DNA of 32,169 nucleotides from Acidimicrobiales bacterium (lineage in GTDB: Bacteria > Actinomycetota > Acidimicrobiia > Acidimicrobiales > SZUA-35), in the NCBI GenBank assembly GCA_020628065.1, contig JAHDFR010000042.1:1-32169 (forward strand), read 5' to 3'. The position numbers and the translations under genes are program-made. The notes beneath the pieces are model-generated. The model was not told the origin of the DNA, did not search any database, and saw nothing but the letters and a program-made list of their open reading frames with translations. Below are positions 22,025-29,636 of this stretch, one piece after another (within the stretch, counting starts at the first letter, position 1; each line of letters begins with the position of its first letter).

Positions 22025-22060
22025 ACAAGTCGACCCAACGAATCAAGGTGGATACAACCA

Positions 22061-23317
22061 ATGAGTGCTCCCAGATTTGATGTGACCGTATTCGGAGCGA
22101 CGAGCTTCGTTGGCAAGTTGGTGGTCGACTACCTGTTGGAACGCTACGGCGCTGATCAACGTGGCTCAGATGGGAACCTGCGCTGGGCGGTGGCCGGCCG
22201 CAACCGGACCAAGCTGGAGCAACTTGTCGGCGAGCGTGACGCTGATGTTCCTATGGTTGTTGCCGACGCCGCCGACCGGATCGCTCTGGACGCCATGGTG
22301 GCCGACACCAAGGTCGTTATCTCCACTGTCGGGCCCTATGCCCTCTACGGCTCCGAGCTGGTGGCCGCTGTGACCGAAGCCGGAATTGACTATTGCGATC
22401 TGACCGGCGAACCGTTGTGGGTCCAGTCGATGATCGACCGTCACAGCGACGAGGCGGTGGCCAGCGGCGCCCGGATCGTTCCCAGCTGCGGTTTCGACTC
22501 CATCCCCTCGGACCTCGGGGTGTGGTTCACCCAGGCGCAGGCCCAGGAACGCTTTGGCCAGCCCTGCCGACAGATCGCCATGCGAGTGAAAGTCATAAAG
22601 GGTGGAGTCAGTGGCGGCACCGTGGCCAGCGGGCTGAATGCGGTGGAAGAGGTCGCTAAAGATCCATCACTTCGAAAAGCGTTGGGTAATCCCTACAGCC
22701 TCGCTCCCGCCGGGCAACGCTCAGGTGTACGCCAACCGAACGTGATCTCCCCTACCAATGACACGGCATCGGGGTCATGGGTGGCCCCGTTCATCATGGC
22801 TTCAGTCAACACCAAGGTGGTTCACCGCACCCACGCGCTCCTTGGCCGGCCGTGGGGCGATGACTTTACCTACGACGAAGCCATGATGACCGGTGGCGGC
22901 CCTGTCGGTTTGGCCCGAGCAACCGCCGTAACCGCCGGGCTGGGCGCCCTGGCCGGAGCCAGTGCCATTGGGCCGGTGCGCCGTCAGTTGCAAGAGCGAG
23001 TCCTACCCAAGCCGGGTACCGGACCTGACGCCGCAGCACGAGAATCGGGATTCTTCGATTTGCGCTTCTTCGGCCGCACCGCCGATGGTCGTACGATCAC
23101 CACTAAAGTCACCGGCGATCGGGATCCGGGATACGGGTCCACCGCCAAAATGCTGGCTGAAACGGCGCTGGCTCTACGCCACTCGCGCCCGGTGCCGGCT
23201 CCCGTCAACTCTGACATCCCAAGCATTGGGTTTCTGACCCCGGCGGTGGCTCTGGGTGATGCACTCATCGACCGGCTTGAAGAAAATGCCGGGCTAACGT
23301 TCTCGATGCTGGATTGA
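22061..23317 (+). CDS. Saccharopine dehydrogenase-like / trans-acting enoyl reductase-like protein
   Basis: A 418-residue NAD(P)-binding protein of the saccharopine-dehydrogenase-like family that includes mycobacterial trans-acting enoyl reductase proteins. The N-terminal Rossmann motif is FGATSFVGKLVVDYLL (about 11-26), followed by AGRNRTKL, STVGPYALYGSELV, DYCDLTGE and VPSCGFDSIPSDLG, all typical. A hydrophobic Ala/Gly-rich segment around residues 286-305 may touch the membrane. AAGGTGG nine bases before the ATG is a good ribosome-binding site. Family members reduce double bonds in lipid or polyketide intermediates, but most are uncharacterised. It is the last gene of the plus-strand IclR-DmdA-ureohydrolase run and ends against a strong terminator hairpin. 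Confidence 0.87.
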   Translation: MSAPRFDVTVFGATSFVGKLVVDYLLERYGADQRGSDGNLRWAVAGRNRTKLEQLVGERDADVPMVVADAADRIALDAMVADTKVVISTVGPYALYGSELVAAVTEAGIDYCDLTGEPLWVQSMIDRHSDEAVASGARIVPSCGFDSIPSDLGVWFTQAQAQERFGQPCRQIAMRVKVIKGGVSGGTVASGLNAVEEVAKDPSLRKALGNPYSLAPAGQRSGVRQPNVISPTNDTASGSWVAPFIMASVNTKVVHRTHALLGRPWGDDFTYDEAMMTGGGPVGLARATAVTAGLGALAGASAIGPVRRQLQERVLPKPGTGPDAAARESGFFDLRFFGRTADGRTITTKVTGDRDPGYGSTAKMLAETALALRHSRPVPAPVNSDIPSIGFLTPAVALGDALIDRLEENAGLTFSMLD

Positions 23318-23319
23318 CC

Positions 23320-23339
23320 CGTCCCCAGCCCCTGGGACG
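23320..23339. terminator. Bidirectional terminator hairpin
   Basis: CGTCCC-(C)-AG pairs with CT-GGGACG around a three-base loop, an 8-bp stem with one bulged C, filling the 26-bp gap between the convergent saccharopine-dehydrogenase-like and helicase genes. No U-tract. Confidence 0.6.
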
Positions 23340-23343
23340 AACC

Positions 23344-25227
23344 CTAGGCGACGTATCGACGAGCCTTGGCTTTGCGGCCGCGAATGCTGCTGCCGTTTAC
23401 TGCTCGAATCACTTCGTCCACGTTGGATTCCGGCACTCCGACCACCGAGTAGTGCTCGGAAATGCGGATCGGGCCGATGTCACTGCCTGACAGTCCTGTC
23501 TCGTTGGCGATGGCACCCACGAAGTCTCCCGGCCGGACGTGCCCTCTGCGCCCCACGCCGATGAACACCATCGCAGTGTCGGCATCAGCGTTGTAGTTCG
23601 ATCCTCGTTTGCTGCCTCGCTCACCGCGGCTGCCTCGATCACTCCGGGCCGCGCCTTGCCGACCCTCGTGGCGACGTCCGAACTTGCCTCCCCGATCTCG
23701 CTCCCCCCGTCGCTTGTCGCCCTTGTTCCTGCTCTCGGCGATCTCGGGGATGAAGCTCTCGTTGGTCTTCGGATTCCGGGTTTCGTGAATGAGCTTTATG
23801 GCTGCCACGGCGATATCTCGAAGTTCGGCAGCATTCGAGAGCTCGTGGACAACCCGGTAGTAGTCATCGACGTCGTCATCGGAACCAATCTGGTCCCGTA
23901 TGGCCTCAACCGTCAGCTCCAACTGACGGGACCGCAACGCCTCCACAGTCGGCACCTTGGCGATGTCCAGCTTGCGCCCTACGAGCCGCTCAATCCTTCG
24001 CAGTTGCCCCTTGGAGTTCGGCCCGGCCAGCGTGATCGCCACGCCTTCACGACCGGCTCGGCCAACCCGGCCGATTCGGTGAACATAGCTTTCCGGCTGA
24101 GTGGGAACGTCGTAGTTGACGACGTGGGTCAGCGTGTCGACATCGAGGCCGCGGGCGGCAACATCGGTGGCCAGGAGCAGGTTGGCGGTGCCGTCCCGGA
24201 GGCGGGCCATGACACGGTCTCGTTGCTGTTGATCCATGCCACCGTGCAGAGCTTCAGCTCGATAGCCACGACTGTTCATGGCGACGGTGAGTTCGTCCAC
24301 ATCTCGTCGAGTCTTGCAAAACACCAACGCCGAGTCGGGCGACTCGATGTCAATAATCCGCCCCAGGGCGGCGGGCTTGTGCTTGTTCTGGATCAGGTAG
24401 ACGGTCTGGCGCACCAGATCGTTGGCCGGTGCGTCTTTCCCCAAACCGACCTTGACCTGCATCGGGTCTTTCTGGTGGCGATCGGCGATGGAGCGAATTC
24501 GACCGGGCATGGTGGCGGAGAAGAGAACAGTTTGGCGGTTCGGCGGTGTCGCCTCCAGGATGGTCTCGATGTCTTCGGCGAATCCCATGTCGAGGATCTC
24601 GTCGGCCTCATCCAGCACAACCGTGGCCAGCTCGGCCAGATCCAGCAGCCGACGGTTGATCAGGTCAATGGTGCGTCCTGGGGTTCCGACCACCACGTGA
24701 GCGCCTCGCTTGAGGTCTCGGATCTGGTCACGGATGTCAGCCCCGCCGTACACGGCGACCGCCCTGACTCGTTGCTGTCGTCCGTACCCGCTGATGGCAT
24801 CACAGACCTGCACCGCCAGCTCACGGGTTGGCACCACCACGAGGGCAACCGGGGCACCGGCCTTACCGGCCTCGATCTGGTTGACGATCGGCAGAGCAAA
24901 CGCCGCGGTCTTTCCGGTACCGGTGGCTGCCTGCCCTAGAACGTCGTTGCCTTCAAGCAGGAGTGGGATGGTCTCGGCTTGGATGGGTGTTGGAGTGGTG
25001 TACCCCAAGTCGGCCAATGAGCTGAGAAGCTCCGGGCGAAGACCGAGCGAGGCGAAGCTTTCGCCGTCCTCGACATCGTCAACGTGTTCGCTGTCAACGT
25101 GTTCGCTTCCGTCGCCGTCTTGGTCGTGGGAAGATTCGTCGTTGAGCTCGGCGGACTCATCGGCATCGAAGTGGTCGGCAGGCGTAAACTCAGCCTGTTC
25201 GGCCGCGCCGAGGTGATCGCTGGACAT
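23344..25227 (-). CDS. DEAD-box ATP-dependent RNA helicase (DeaD/CsdA-like)
   Basis: About 627 residues. An acidic N-terminal tail (1-57) contains a tandem SEHVD repeat. The Q motif region is LGLRPELLSSLADLGYTTPTPIQ, Walker A is ATGTGKT (101-107), motif II is VLDEADEILD, motif III SAT, and motif VI HRIGRVGRAGR. After the two RecA domains comes a family linker domain, then an Arg/Gly-rich disordered stretch and a C-terminal DbpA-type RNA-binding domain (MVFIGVGRRGHVRPGDFVGAI). Such helicases unwind structured RNA, help ribosome assembly and are often cold-induced. The ATG at 25227 has AGGAG eight bases upstream; a longer frame to 25527 runs into the neighbouring oxidase gene and is rejected. 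The leader carries alternative hairpins that could control translation. Confidence 0.95.
   Translation of the reverse strand: MSSDHLGAAEQAEFTPADHFDADESAELNDESSHDQDGDGSEHVDSEHVDDVEDGESFASLGLRPELLSSLADLGYTTPTPIQAETIPLLLEGNDVLGQAATGTGKTAAFALPIVNQIEAGKAGAPVALVVVPTRELAVQVCDAISGYGRQQRVRAVAVYGGADIRDQIRDLKRGAHVVVGTPGRTIDLINRRLLDLAELATVVLDEADEILDMGFAEDIETILEATPPNRQTVLFSATMPGRIRSIADRHQKDPMQVKVGLGKDAPANDLVRQTVYLIQNKHKPAALGRIIDIESPDSALVFCKTRRDVDELTVAMNSRGYRAEALHGGMDQQQRDRVMARLRDGTANLLLATDVAARGLDVDTLTHVVNYDVPTQPESYVHRIGRVGRAGREGVAITLAGPNSKGQLRRIERLVGRKLDIAKVPTVEALRSRQLELTVEAIRDQIGSDDDVDDYYRVVHELSNAAELRDIAVAAIKLIHETRNPKTNESFIPEIAESRNKGDKRRGERDRGGKFGRRHEGRQGAARSDRGSRGERGSKRGSNYNADADTAMVFIGVGRRGHVRPGDFVGAIANETGLSGSDIGPIRISEHYSVVGVPESNVDEVIRAVNGSSIRGRKAKARRYVA
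25078..25107. repeat. 15-bp in-frame tandem duplication in the helicase gene
   Basis: GTCAACGTGTTCGCT occurs twice in a row (25078-25092 and 25093-25107), encoding a repeated five-residue acidic unit SEHVD in the disordered N-terminal tail. Perfect identity suggests a recent slippage event. Confidence 0.85.
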
Positions 25228-25316
25228 GGTTTGGCTCCTGATGTGTGCCGCATCTTTACTGCAGCTGGCCCTGTACGGCCCAGCTTCTGCCAAACCTTGT
25301 ACCTCCCACCGTACAG
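25228..25316 (-). promoter_or_regulatory. Structured helicase leader with mutually exclusive pairings
   Basis: On the minus-strand transcript, in order: A (CTGTACGG, 25316-25309), B (GGTTTGGC, 25296-25289), a GC hairpin H2 (AGCTGGGCC with GGCCAGCT, 25285-25263), and B' (GCCAAACC, 25235-25228), directly between AGGAG and the ATG. B and B' are a perfect 8-bp match that would hide the start region. A also matches 8 bases (CCGTACAG, 25278-25271) lying inside H2, so A pairing and H2 exclude each other. This resembles a translational switch or thermosensor. It depends on transcription beginning upstream of 25316. Confidence 0.5.
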
Positions 25317-25318
25317 TC

Positions 25319-25367
25319 CTGTGACGCCGTTCAGCGCCGTAGAGCGCTCGGCGGCCACCGGTCACAG
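25319..25367 (-). terminator. Nested hairpin after the oxidase gene
   Basis: CTGTGAC at 25319-25325 pairs with GTCACAG at 25361-25367; inside, GCCG (25326-25329) pairs with CGGC (25349-25352), and AGCGC (25333-25337) with GCGCT (25344-25348). It begins 19 bp after the stop of the DAO-family gene and precedes the helicase leader. Likely the oxidase terminator, though it lacks a U-tract and might be part of a longer leader. Confidence 0.45.
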
Positions 25368-25385
25368 CAGACTTTTCGGCCGATG

Positions 25386-26513
25386 TCAGCCGGTGGCTGA
25401 CCGTAAGCGATCGGGTGCAAGCCGTTCGGCCAGTTCGGAGAGTGCGACGCCGGTTACGTGGTCGGCCACGATGGCGGCTGCGGCCGGTGAGGTCTGGATA
25501 CCGGTTCCTCCCTGTCCCACACACCACAAGAAGTCCGGTTGCTCGGGGTCCGGTCCCAGAACGATCTCGCCGTCAGGTGAAAAGGTTCGTAGACCGGCCC
25601 ACGCTGTTTGGATCGACCGTGTCGGGAGGGTGGTGGCCGCCCTCACCCGTTCCAGAGCCAGAGCAACATCGAGCTCTTCGGGACGGGCGTCAAGCGGAGG
25701 CGACGGCGTGGCATCAGCCGGGGAATACAGGAAACCCCCGGCTTCCGGTTTGACATAGAACTGTTCGTCGGCATCAACCAGTAGCGGCAGATCAGAAGAG
25801 TCGATGTCGTCGGCCAGCACAGTGCACGCCGTTCGTCTCCGAGGCTCCAATCCAATCGGCGTGACCCCGGCCATTTCCGCCACCAGGTCTCCCCACGATC
25901 CAGCGGCGTTGACAAGAACACCCGCCGTGAGTTCACCGTCAACGTCAGCCGCTCGTATCACCCACGAACCGGCTCGTTCGACCTGCCAAACATCGTGAGT
26001 AACCAGAACTCGCCCGCCGGCTTGCCGCAAAGCCCGAACGTTTCGTTGCAGCGTCTCCTCGACGTCAATCTCGAAGGCCGCCTCGTCAGCCACAGCGGAC
26101 TCAACGTAGCCTTCGCGGAGGTAGGGGTGAAGCGCCCGGGCGCCCGCTTCGTCCAGCACTTCGACCGAGTTGCCGACCGCTTCGCAGGCCGCGACCTGAG
26201 CATCAATGCTGGTTTGCTGTTCGACGGAGCCGATGGTCAACATGGTGCGCTGCCGCAACAGCTTCTTGTTGTCTTCGACCCGCTCGAACCAGGCTCGCGA
26301 AGCTTTGGTCAGCAACCGCAGGTTGTGCGTTCCGTAGCCTTCAAGAAAGACGGCGGCCGACCGGCCGGTTGATTGCGTTCCAAGCTGGCCATGTCGTTCA
26401 CACAGAGCCACGGTTGCTCCACGCTGGGCCAGCGCAGCAGCCGCCGATGCTCCAGCTATGCCGCCGCCGACTACGCATACGTCGACGGTTGACTTCGATG
26501 GTGTTGCGACCAT
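25386..26513 (-). CDS. FAD-dependent oxidoreductase of the DAO family (amino-acid/sarcosine oxidase type)
   Basis: About 375 residues of the D-amino-acid oxidase superfamily, which oxidises primary or secondary amines. The FAD Rossmann motif CVVGGGIAGASAAAALAQRG is near the N-terminus (about residues 12-31), GTQSTGRSAAVF is the flavin-attachment region, VNAAGSWGDLVAEMAG is the mid-protein family block, and FLWCVGQGGTGIQTSPAAA is the C-terminal flavin-binding segment. FYVKPEAGGFLYSP lies in the substrate domain. Relatives are often named glycine, D-amino-acid or sarcosine oxidase/dehydrogenase; substrate cannot be fixed. I use the ATG at 26513; a GTG at 26522 is possible. It is divergent from a racemase only 12 bp away, and a racemase plus amino-acid oxidase is a sensible pair for D-amino-acid use. 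Confidence 0.88.
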   Translation of the reverse strand: MVATPSKSTVDVCVVGGGIAGASAAAALAQRGATVALCERHGQLGTQSTGRSAAVFLEGYGTHNLRLLTKASRAWFERVEDNKKLLRQRTMLTIGSVEQQTSIDAQVAACEAVGNSVEVLDEAGARALHPYLREGYVESAVADEAAFEIDVEETLQRNVRALRQAGGRVLVTHDVWQVERAGSWVIRAADVDGELTAGVLVNAAGSWGDLVAEMAGVTPIGLEPRRRTACTVLADDIDSSDLPLLVDADEQFYVKPEAGGFLYSPADATPSPPLDARPEELDVALALERVRAATTLPTRSIQTAWAGLRTFSPDGEIVLGPDPEQPDFLWCVGQGGTGIQTSPAAAAIVADHVTGVALSELAERLAPDRLRSATG

Positions 26514-26525
26514 GCCACCCACGTT

Positions 26526-27278
26526 ATGGTTTCGACTGTGAAAACAATCGGCTTGCTGGGCGGCATGAGCTGGGAGAGCTCGATCGAATACGAGCGACGC
26601 ATCAACGAAGGCGTCCGAGCCGCTCTTGGCGGCACCGCATCAGCCGACCTGATCATCAGAAGCTACAACTTCGCCGCTGTCGAGGCGCTACAAGAAGCAG
26701 GCGACTGGGATGCAGCCGGTCGACTTCTGGCTTGCGATGCACAACAGCTTGAGGCTGCCGGAGCCGACATGGTGCTGCTGTGTACCAACACCATGCACGT
26801 CGTCGCTTCCGTCGTTGAAGATGCCCTGTCGGTGCCGTTCCTTCACTTGGCCGACACCACCGCCGACGCGGTACTTGCCGATGGACTGACCACCGTTGCG
26901 CTACTGGGCACTCGTTACACCATGGAGGAAGACTTCTACCGTGGCCGGTTGATCGATGCCGGGTTATCGGTACTGGTGCCTGTCGAGCCGGACCTGACCG
27001 ACGTGCATCGGGTCATCTATGACGAGCTGGTTCAGGGCAAAGTGGTCGAGGCCTCCAAGCAACAATATTTGGAAGTCACTGGCCGTCTCGTGGAGCGCGG
27101 AGCCCAGGGCATCATCGCCGGCTGCACCGAGATCGAGCTGCTGGTGAGAGCCGAAGACCTCGACGTGCCGTTCTACCCTACGGCCCAGCTGCACGCCGAA
27201 GCCGCCGTGCGCCTCGCACTGGAGAACTACGTAAACGAACCGGGAGAGTCATGCCGTGAAAATGCCTCCAGTACTTGA
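26526..27278 (+). CDS. Aspartate/glutamate racemase family protein
   Basis: A 250-residue cofactor-independent amino-acid racemase. IGLLGGMSWESSIEYERRIN at the start, LLCTNTMH with Cys86, and IIAGCTEIELL with Cys200 are the two active-site cysteines, both present, so it should be active. The likely substrate is aspartate, glutamate or a related amino acid. It starts at the ATG at 26526, 12 bp from the divergent oxidase start, without a clear ribosome-binding site. Its C-terminus extends about 18 residues past the usual end and overlaps the start of the cupin gene. Together with the DAO-family oxidase it suggests D-amino-acid turnover. Confidence 0.92.
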   Translation: MVSTVKTIGLLGGMSWESSIEYERRINEGVRAALGGTASADLIIRSYNFAAVEALQEAGDWDAAGRLLACDAQQLEAAGADMVLLCTNTMHVVASVVEDALSVPFLHLADTTADAVLADGLTTVALLGTRYTMEEDFYRGRLIDAGLSVLVPVEPDLTDVHRVIYDELVQGKVVEASKQQYLEVTGRLVERGAQGIIAGCTEIELLVRAEDLDVPFYPTAQLHAEAAVRLALENYVNEPGESCRENASST

Positions 27279-27832
27279 TCAGTTCGTTGAAGCCTGCATC
27301 CCGCTGGCAGCCGACAGACGCCGTGACATCGTTGCTATCCGAGCTGGTCGCCGACCATGCCGCTCTGGTCGCTTCCATACCGGCGTTCCCCGAGCAGCCA
27401 GCCTCGGCCCGCGGCTGGACCCTCGGTGGGGAACATATTTGTCATCAAGCCGATGACTTGACAATCATGGTGCTCGACACGCTGCCGGGCGTTCTGCAGC
27501 CGCCCCACGACCACGCCATGACCGCCATCATCGGTGTCTTTCAGGGTCAGGAGGATCAGCGATTTTATGCCCGGTCCGACACCGGTGTGAGCCTAACCCG
27601 TCAGCGCTCGCTGCTACCCGGAGACACCATTGTGTTGGGCGAGAACGCCATCCACGCCATCAGCGCACCGGCTGACCGACCGGCCCGAGCCGTTCACGTC
27701 TACTTCGGCGATATCTATGCGGTCGACCGTTCGCTATTCCATCCCGACACATTGCAAGCCCATCCCTATACCGGCGATCGCTACGACGAGTTCTGCCGAC
27801 CGGACCCAGACACCGCAACCGCAACCGGCTGA
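27275..27832 (+). CDS. Cysteine-dioxygenase-like cupin, apparently frameshifted at the N-terminus
   Basis: A cupin of the predicted metal-dependent double-stranded beta-helix family related to cysteine dioxygenase. PHDHAMTAIIGVFQGQEDQRFY holds two metal-binding His and a Glu, and NAIHAI supplies a third His before AVHVYFGD. In this frame the first 16 codons (starting with TTG at 27275) do not look like the family, whereas another frame beginning at GTG 27256 gives the expected VLDQFVEACIPLAAD. Removing one base near 27316 joins that N-terminus to DAVTSLLSELVADH in this frame. So the intact gene was probably 27256-27832 with a one-base insertion, either a real mutation or an assembly error. 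GGAGAG precedes the GTG. It overlaps the racemase end. Substrate unknown, possibly a thiol. Confidence 0.75.
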   Translation: MISSLKPASRWQPTDAVTSLLSELVADHAALVASIPAFPEQPASARGWTLGGEHICHQADDLTIMVLDTLPGVLQPPHDHAMTAIIGVFQGQEDQRFYARSDTGVSLTRQRSLLPGDTIVLGENAIHAISAPADRPARAVHVYFGDIYAVDRSLFHPDTLQAHPYTGDRYDEFCRPDPDTATATG

Positions 27833-27868
27833 GTCTCAACGGACACTCGCCCGCCGGCAGGCCCGCCC

Positions 27869-28669
27869 CTAAATGTCGCTGAAACTGCCGCCTCGGCCGC
27901 GCCCCGAGGCAAATCGCTGAGCACCTTCACGGGTCTCGCCCGAACGCATGGTGGCGTCTCCCAAGAGTCCTTCGTTGGCCATAGCGGAGTCAAAATCCAG
28001 ATCCCACTGCTCGTAGGCGGAACGGCGGTCGCTGCGCATGCATCGCTGTGGAAAGGCGGCGATTTGCTCAGCGAGTTCGACCGCCGCCTCCAATGATGTG
28101 CCTGTCGGTACGACCCGGTTGGCGAGGCCCATCTGCTGCGCCTCCTGAGCACCCACAGCCCGGCCGGTGAGGATCATGTCCATGGCGTTGGAGTGCCCGA
28201 TGAGTCTGGGTAGACGAACCGTGCCCCCGTCAATCAGGGGCACCCCCCACCGCCGGCAATACACCCCGAAGGTGGCGTCTTCTTCGACCACCCTTAGGTC
28301 GCACCACAGCGATAGCTCAAGCCCCCCGGCGACGGCGTGTCCGGCGACCGCAGCGATCACCGGCTTGGCCAGCCGTAGATAGCTCGGCCCCATCGGGGCC
28401 AAGGCATCGTGGGGATCGATCGGAACCACAGGCGGTGGCGTGGGCTCGAAGGTCCCGTCTCCCACCGACTTGAGATCAGCCCCGGCGCAAAATGTCCCAC
28501 CCGCACCGGTGAGAACAGCGACCTTTACCGAGTCATCGCCATCGAAGTCAACAAACGTCTGGCCCAGTTTTCGGGCGGTCGGCGAGTTGACCGCATTGCG
28601 CACCTCGGGCCGGTTGATGGTTACGACGAGGATCTCGCCTCGCCGTTCGGTTAGAACGGTTTCGTTCAC
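27869..28669 (-). CDS. Enoyl-CoA hydratase/isomerase (crotonase) family protein
   Basis: About 266 residues of the crotonase family, which bind an acyl-CoA and stabilise its enolate. TGAGGTFCAGADLKSV forms the first oxyanion loop and HAVAGGLELSLWCDLRV the second, with Glu118. The second catalytic Glu of true hydratases is missing; the equivalent region reads CRRWGVPLIDGGTVRL, so hydration may not be its reaction. The GTG at 28669 is preferred because GGAG lies five bases upstream and the N-terminus matches the family; ATGs at 28687 and 28690 are alternatives. It is the last gene of a five-gene minus-strand operon, 37 bp after the inositol-phosphatase-like gene. A role as a DmdD-like enzyme is conceivable but unsupported beyond family. 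Confidence 0.9.
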   Translation of the reverse strand: MNETVLTERRGEILVVTINRPEVRNAVNSPTARKLGQTFVDFDGDDSVKVAVLTGAGGTFCAGADLKSVGDGTFEPTPPPVVPIDPHDALAPMGPSYLRLAKPVIAAVAGHAVAGGLELSLWCDLRVVEEDATFGVYCRRWGVPLIDGGTVRLPRLIGHSNAMDMILTGRAVGAQEAQQMGLANRVVPTGTSLEAAVELAEQIAAFPQRCMRSDRRSAYEQWDLDFDSAMANEGLLGDATMRSGETREGAQRFASGRGRGGSFSDI

Positions 28670-28706
28670 AGTTACTCCTGCGATCATCATGGATTCCGGC
28701 TATTGG

Positions 28707-29636
28707 TCAAGTCGAGTCTGCCGGAGGTTCCCAACTCTTGACCTCCGACCGTCGACCACGGCGGACCGCCCTAATGCGTTTGGCCAGCAGCCCGTCGGTG
28801 GCGAAGAGGACGCCGCGGTGACCCATCGAGGTGGAGTCGGCTCGGTTCAGATCGAGAGCAGCACCGGCCATGTCGGAAGCCACCGCACCACTTTCGTGAA
28901 ACAGGCAGGCGGTGGCGGCAAAGTCCCACAAACTTCCACCTCCGGTGGATACCGCCCGCTGCGAAGCCGGGTACTTGAAGTAGCAGCCGGGGGGTTGGGA
29001 CAGAACTCCACAGGCGTTCATGACCGCACCGGCGGTGGCGTCAAGCCGCACGCCGGTGAGGCCCATGCCTTGCGCCATCTCGTCGAGGGCGTCGATCACC
29101 TCGTCATGGTCATCTCGCTCGACGAAGCTGCGATCGGCGAATACTGACAGCATCTCTCCCCCGGGCTGCGACTCGCTCCGCCACGCTCTGTCGTTACGGA
29201 AGACGCCGCGGCCCGAGATTGCATGCCACAAGGTCGCTTCAACCGGGTCGTACACCACGCCAAGGTGCGGCGTTCCGTCACGGCCGACAAGGGCAATGGA
29301 GACGGCATAGCCTGGCGACCCTTCGACGAACGGCAGCGTGCCATCCAGCGGATCTATGCACCAAAAGTGATCGGCGGCCAGACGGCCTCCGTCATCGCTG
29401 CGTTCTTCGGTGAGAAGACCCAGCTCGAAACGTTGCAGGGTGGGCTTGAGCCCGGCAACGATGATCTCTTCGCTATGTCGATCAACTTCGGTCACCACCT
29501 GCGAGGCCAGGCTGGCGGCCCCGGCCTTACGCTCAACCTTCTGCGGCCGCGACTCGGCGATCATCTCCCCTGCTTTTTGCGCCGTCGAGACGGCAACTTC
29601 GGCCAGTTGCTGAAGGTCGGAAGCCGAAAGCTTCAC
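28707..29636 (-). CDS. Inositol monophosphatase-family phosphatase
   Basis: About 309 residues of the Mg-dependent, lithium-sensitive phosphatase family. Metal-binding motifs are TEE (76-78), WCIDPLDGT (92-100) and the later [15 protein letters not shown]. Substrates in the family are inositol phosphates, fructose bisphosphate, histidinol phosphate or 3'-phosphoadenosine nucleotides; this one could be any. The GTG at 29636 has GGGGA eight bases upstream and overlaps the stop of the kinase gene as GTGA, so translation is coupled; longer frames run into the kinase. The pairing of a small-molecule kinase with a phosphatase in overlapping genes is notable. Confidence 0.87.
   Translation of the reverse strand: MKLSASDLQQLAEVAVSTAQKAGEMIAESRPQKVERKAGAASLASQVVTEVDRHSEEIIVAGLKPTLQRFELGLLTEERSDDGGRLAADHFWCIDPLDGTLPFVEGSPGYAVSIALVGRDGTPHLGVVYDPVEATLWHAISGRGVFRNDRAWRSESQPGGEMLSVFADRSFVERDDHDEVIDALDEMAQGMGLTGVRLDATAGAVMNACGVLSQPPGCYFKYPASQRAVSTGGGSLWDFAATACLFHESGAVASDMAGAALDLNRADSTSMGHRGVLFATDGLLAKRIRAVRRGRRSEVKSWEPPADST

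Noticed and set aside
23539-24939. Long open frame antisense to the DEAD-box helicase
   Set aside because: Its protein has no recognisable motif and mirrors a strongly conserved helicase; long antisense frames are expected in GC-rich coding DNA.
27580-27600. Second copy of ACACCGGTGT inside the cupin gene
   Set aside because: It lies within coding sequence and is explained by codons for D-T-G-V; there is no sign of a regulatory site.
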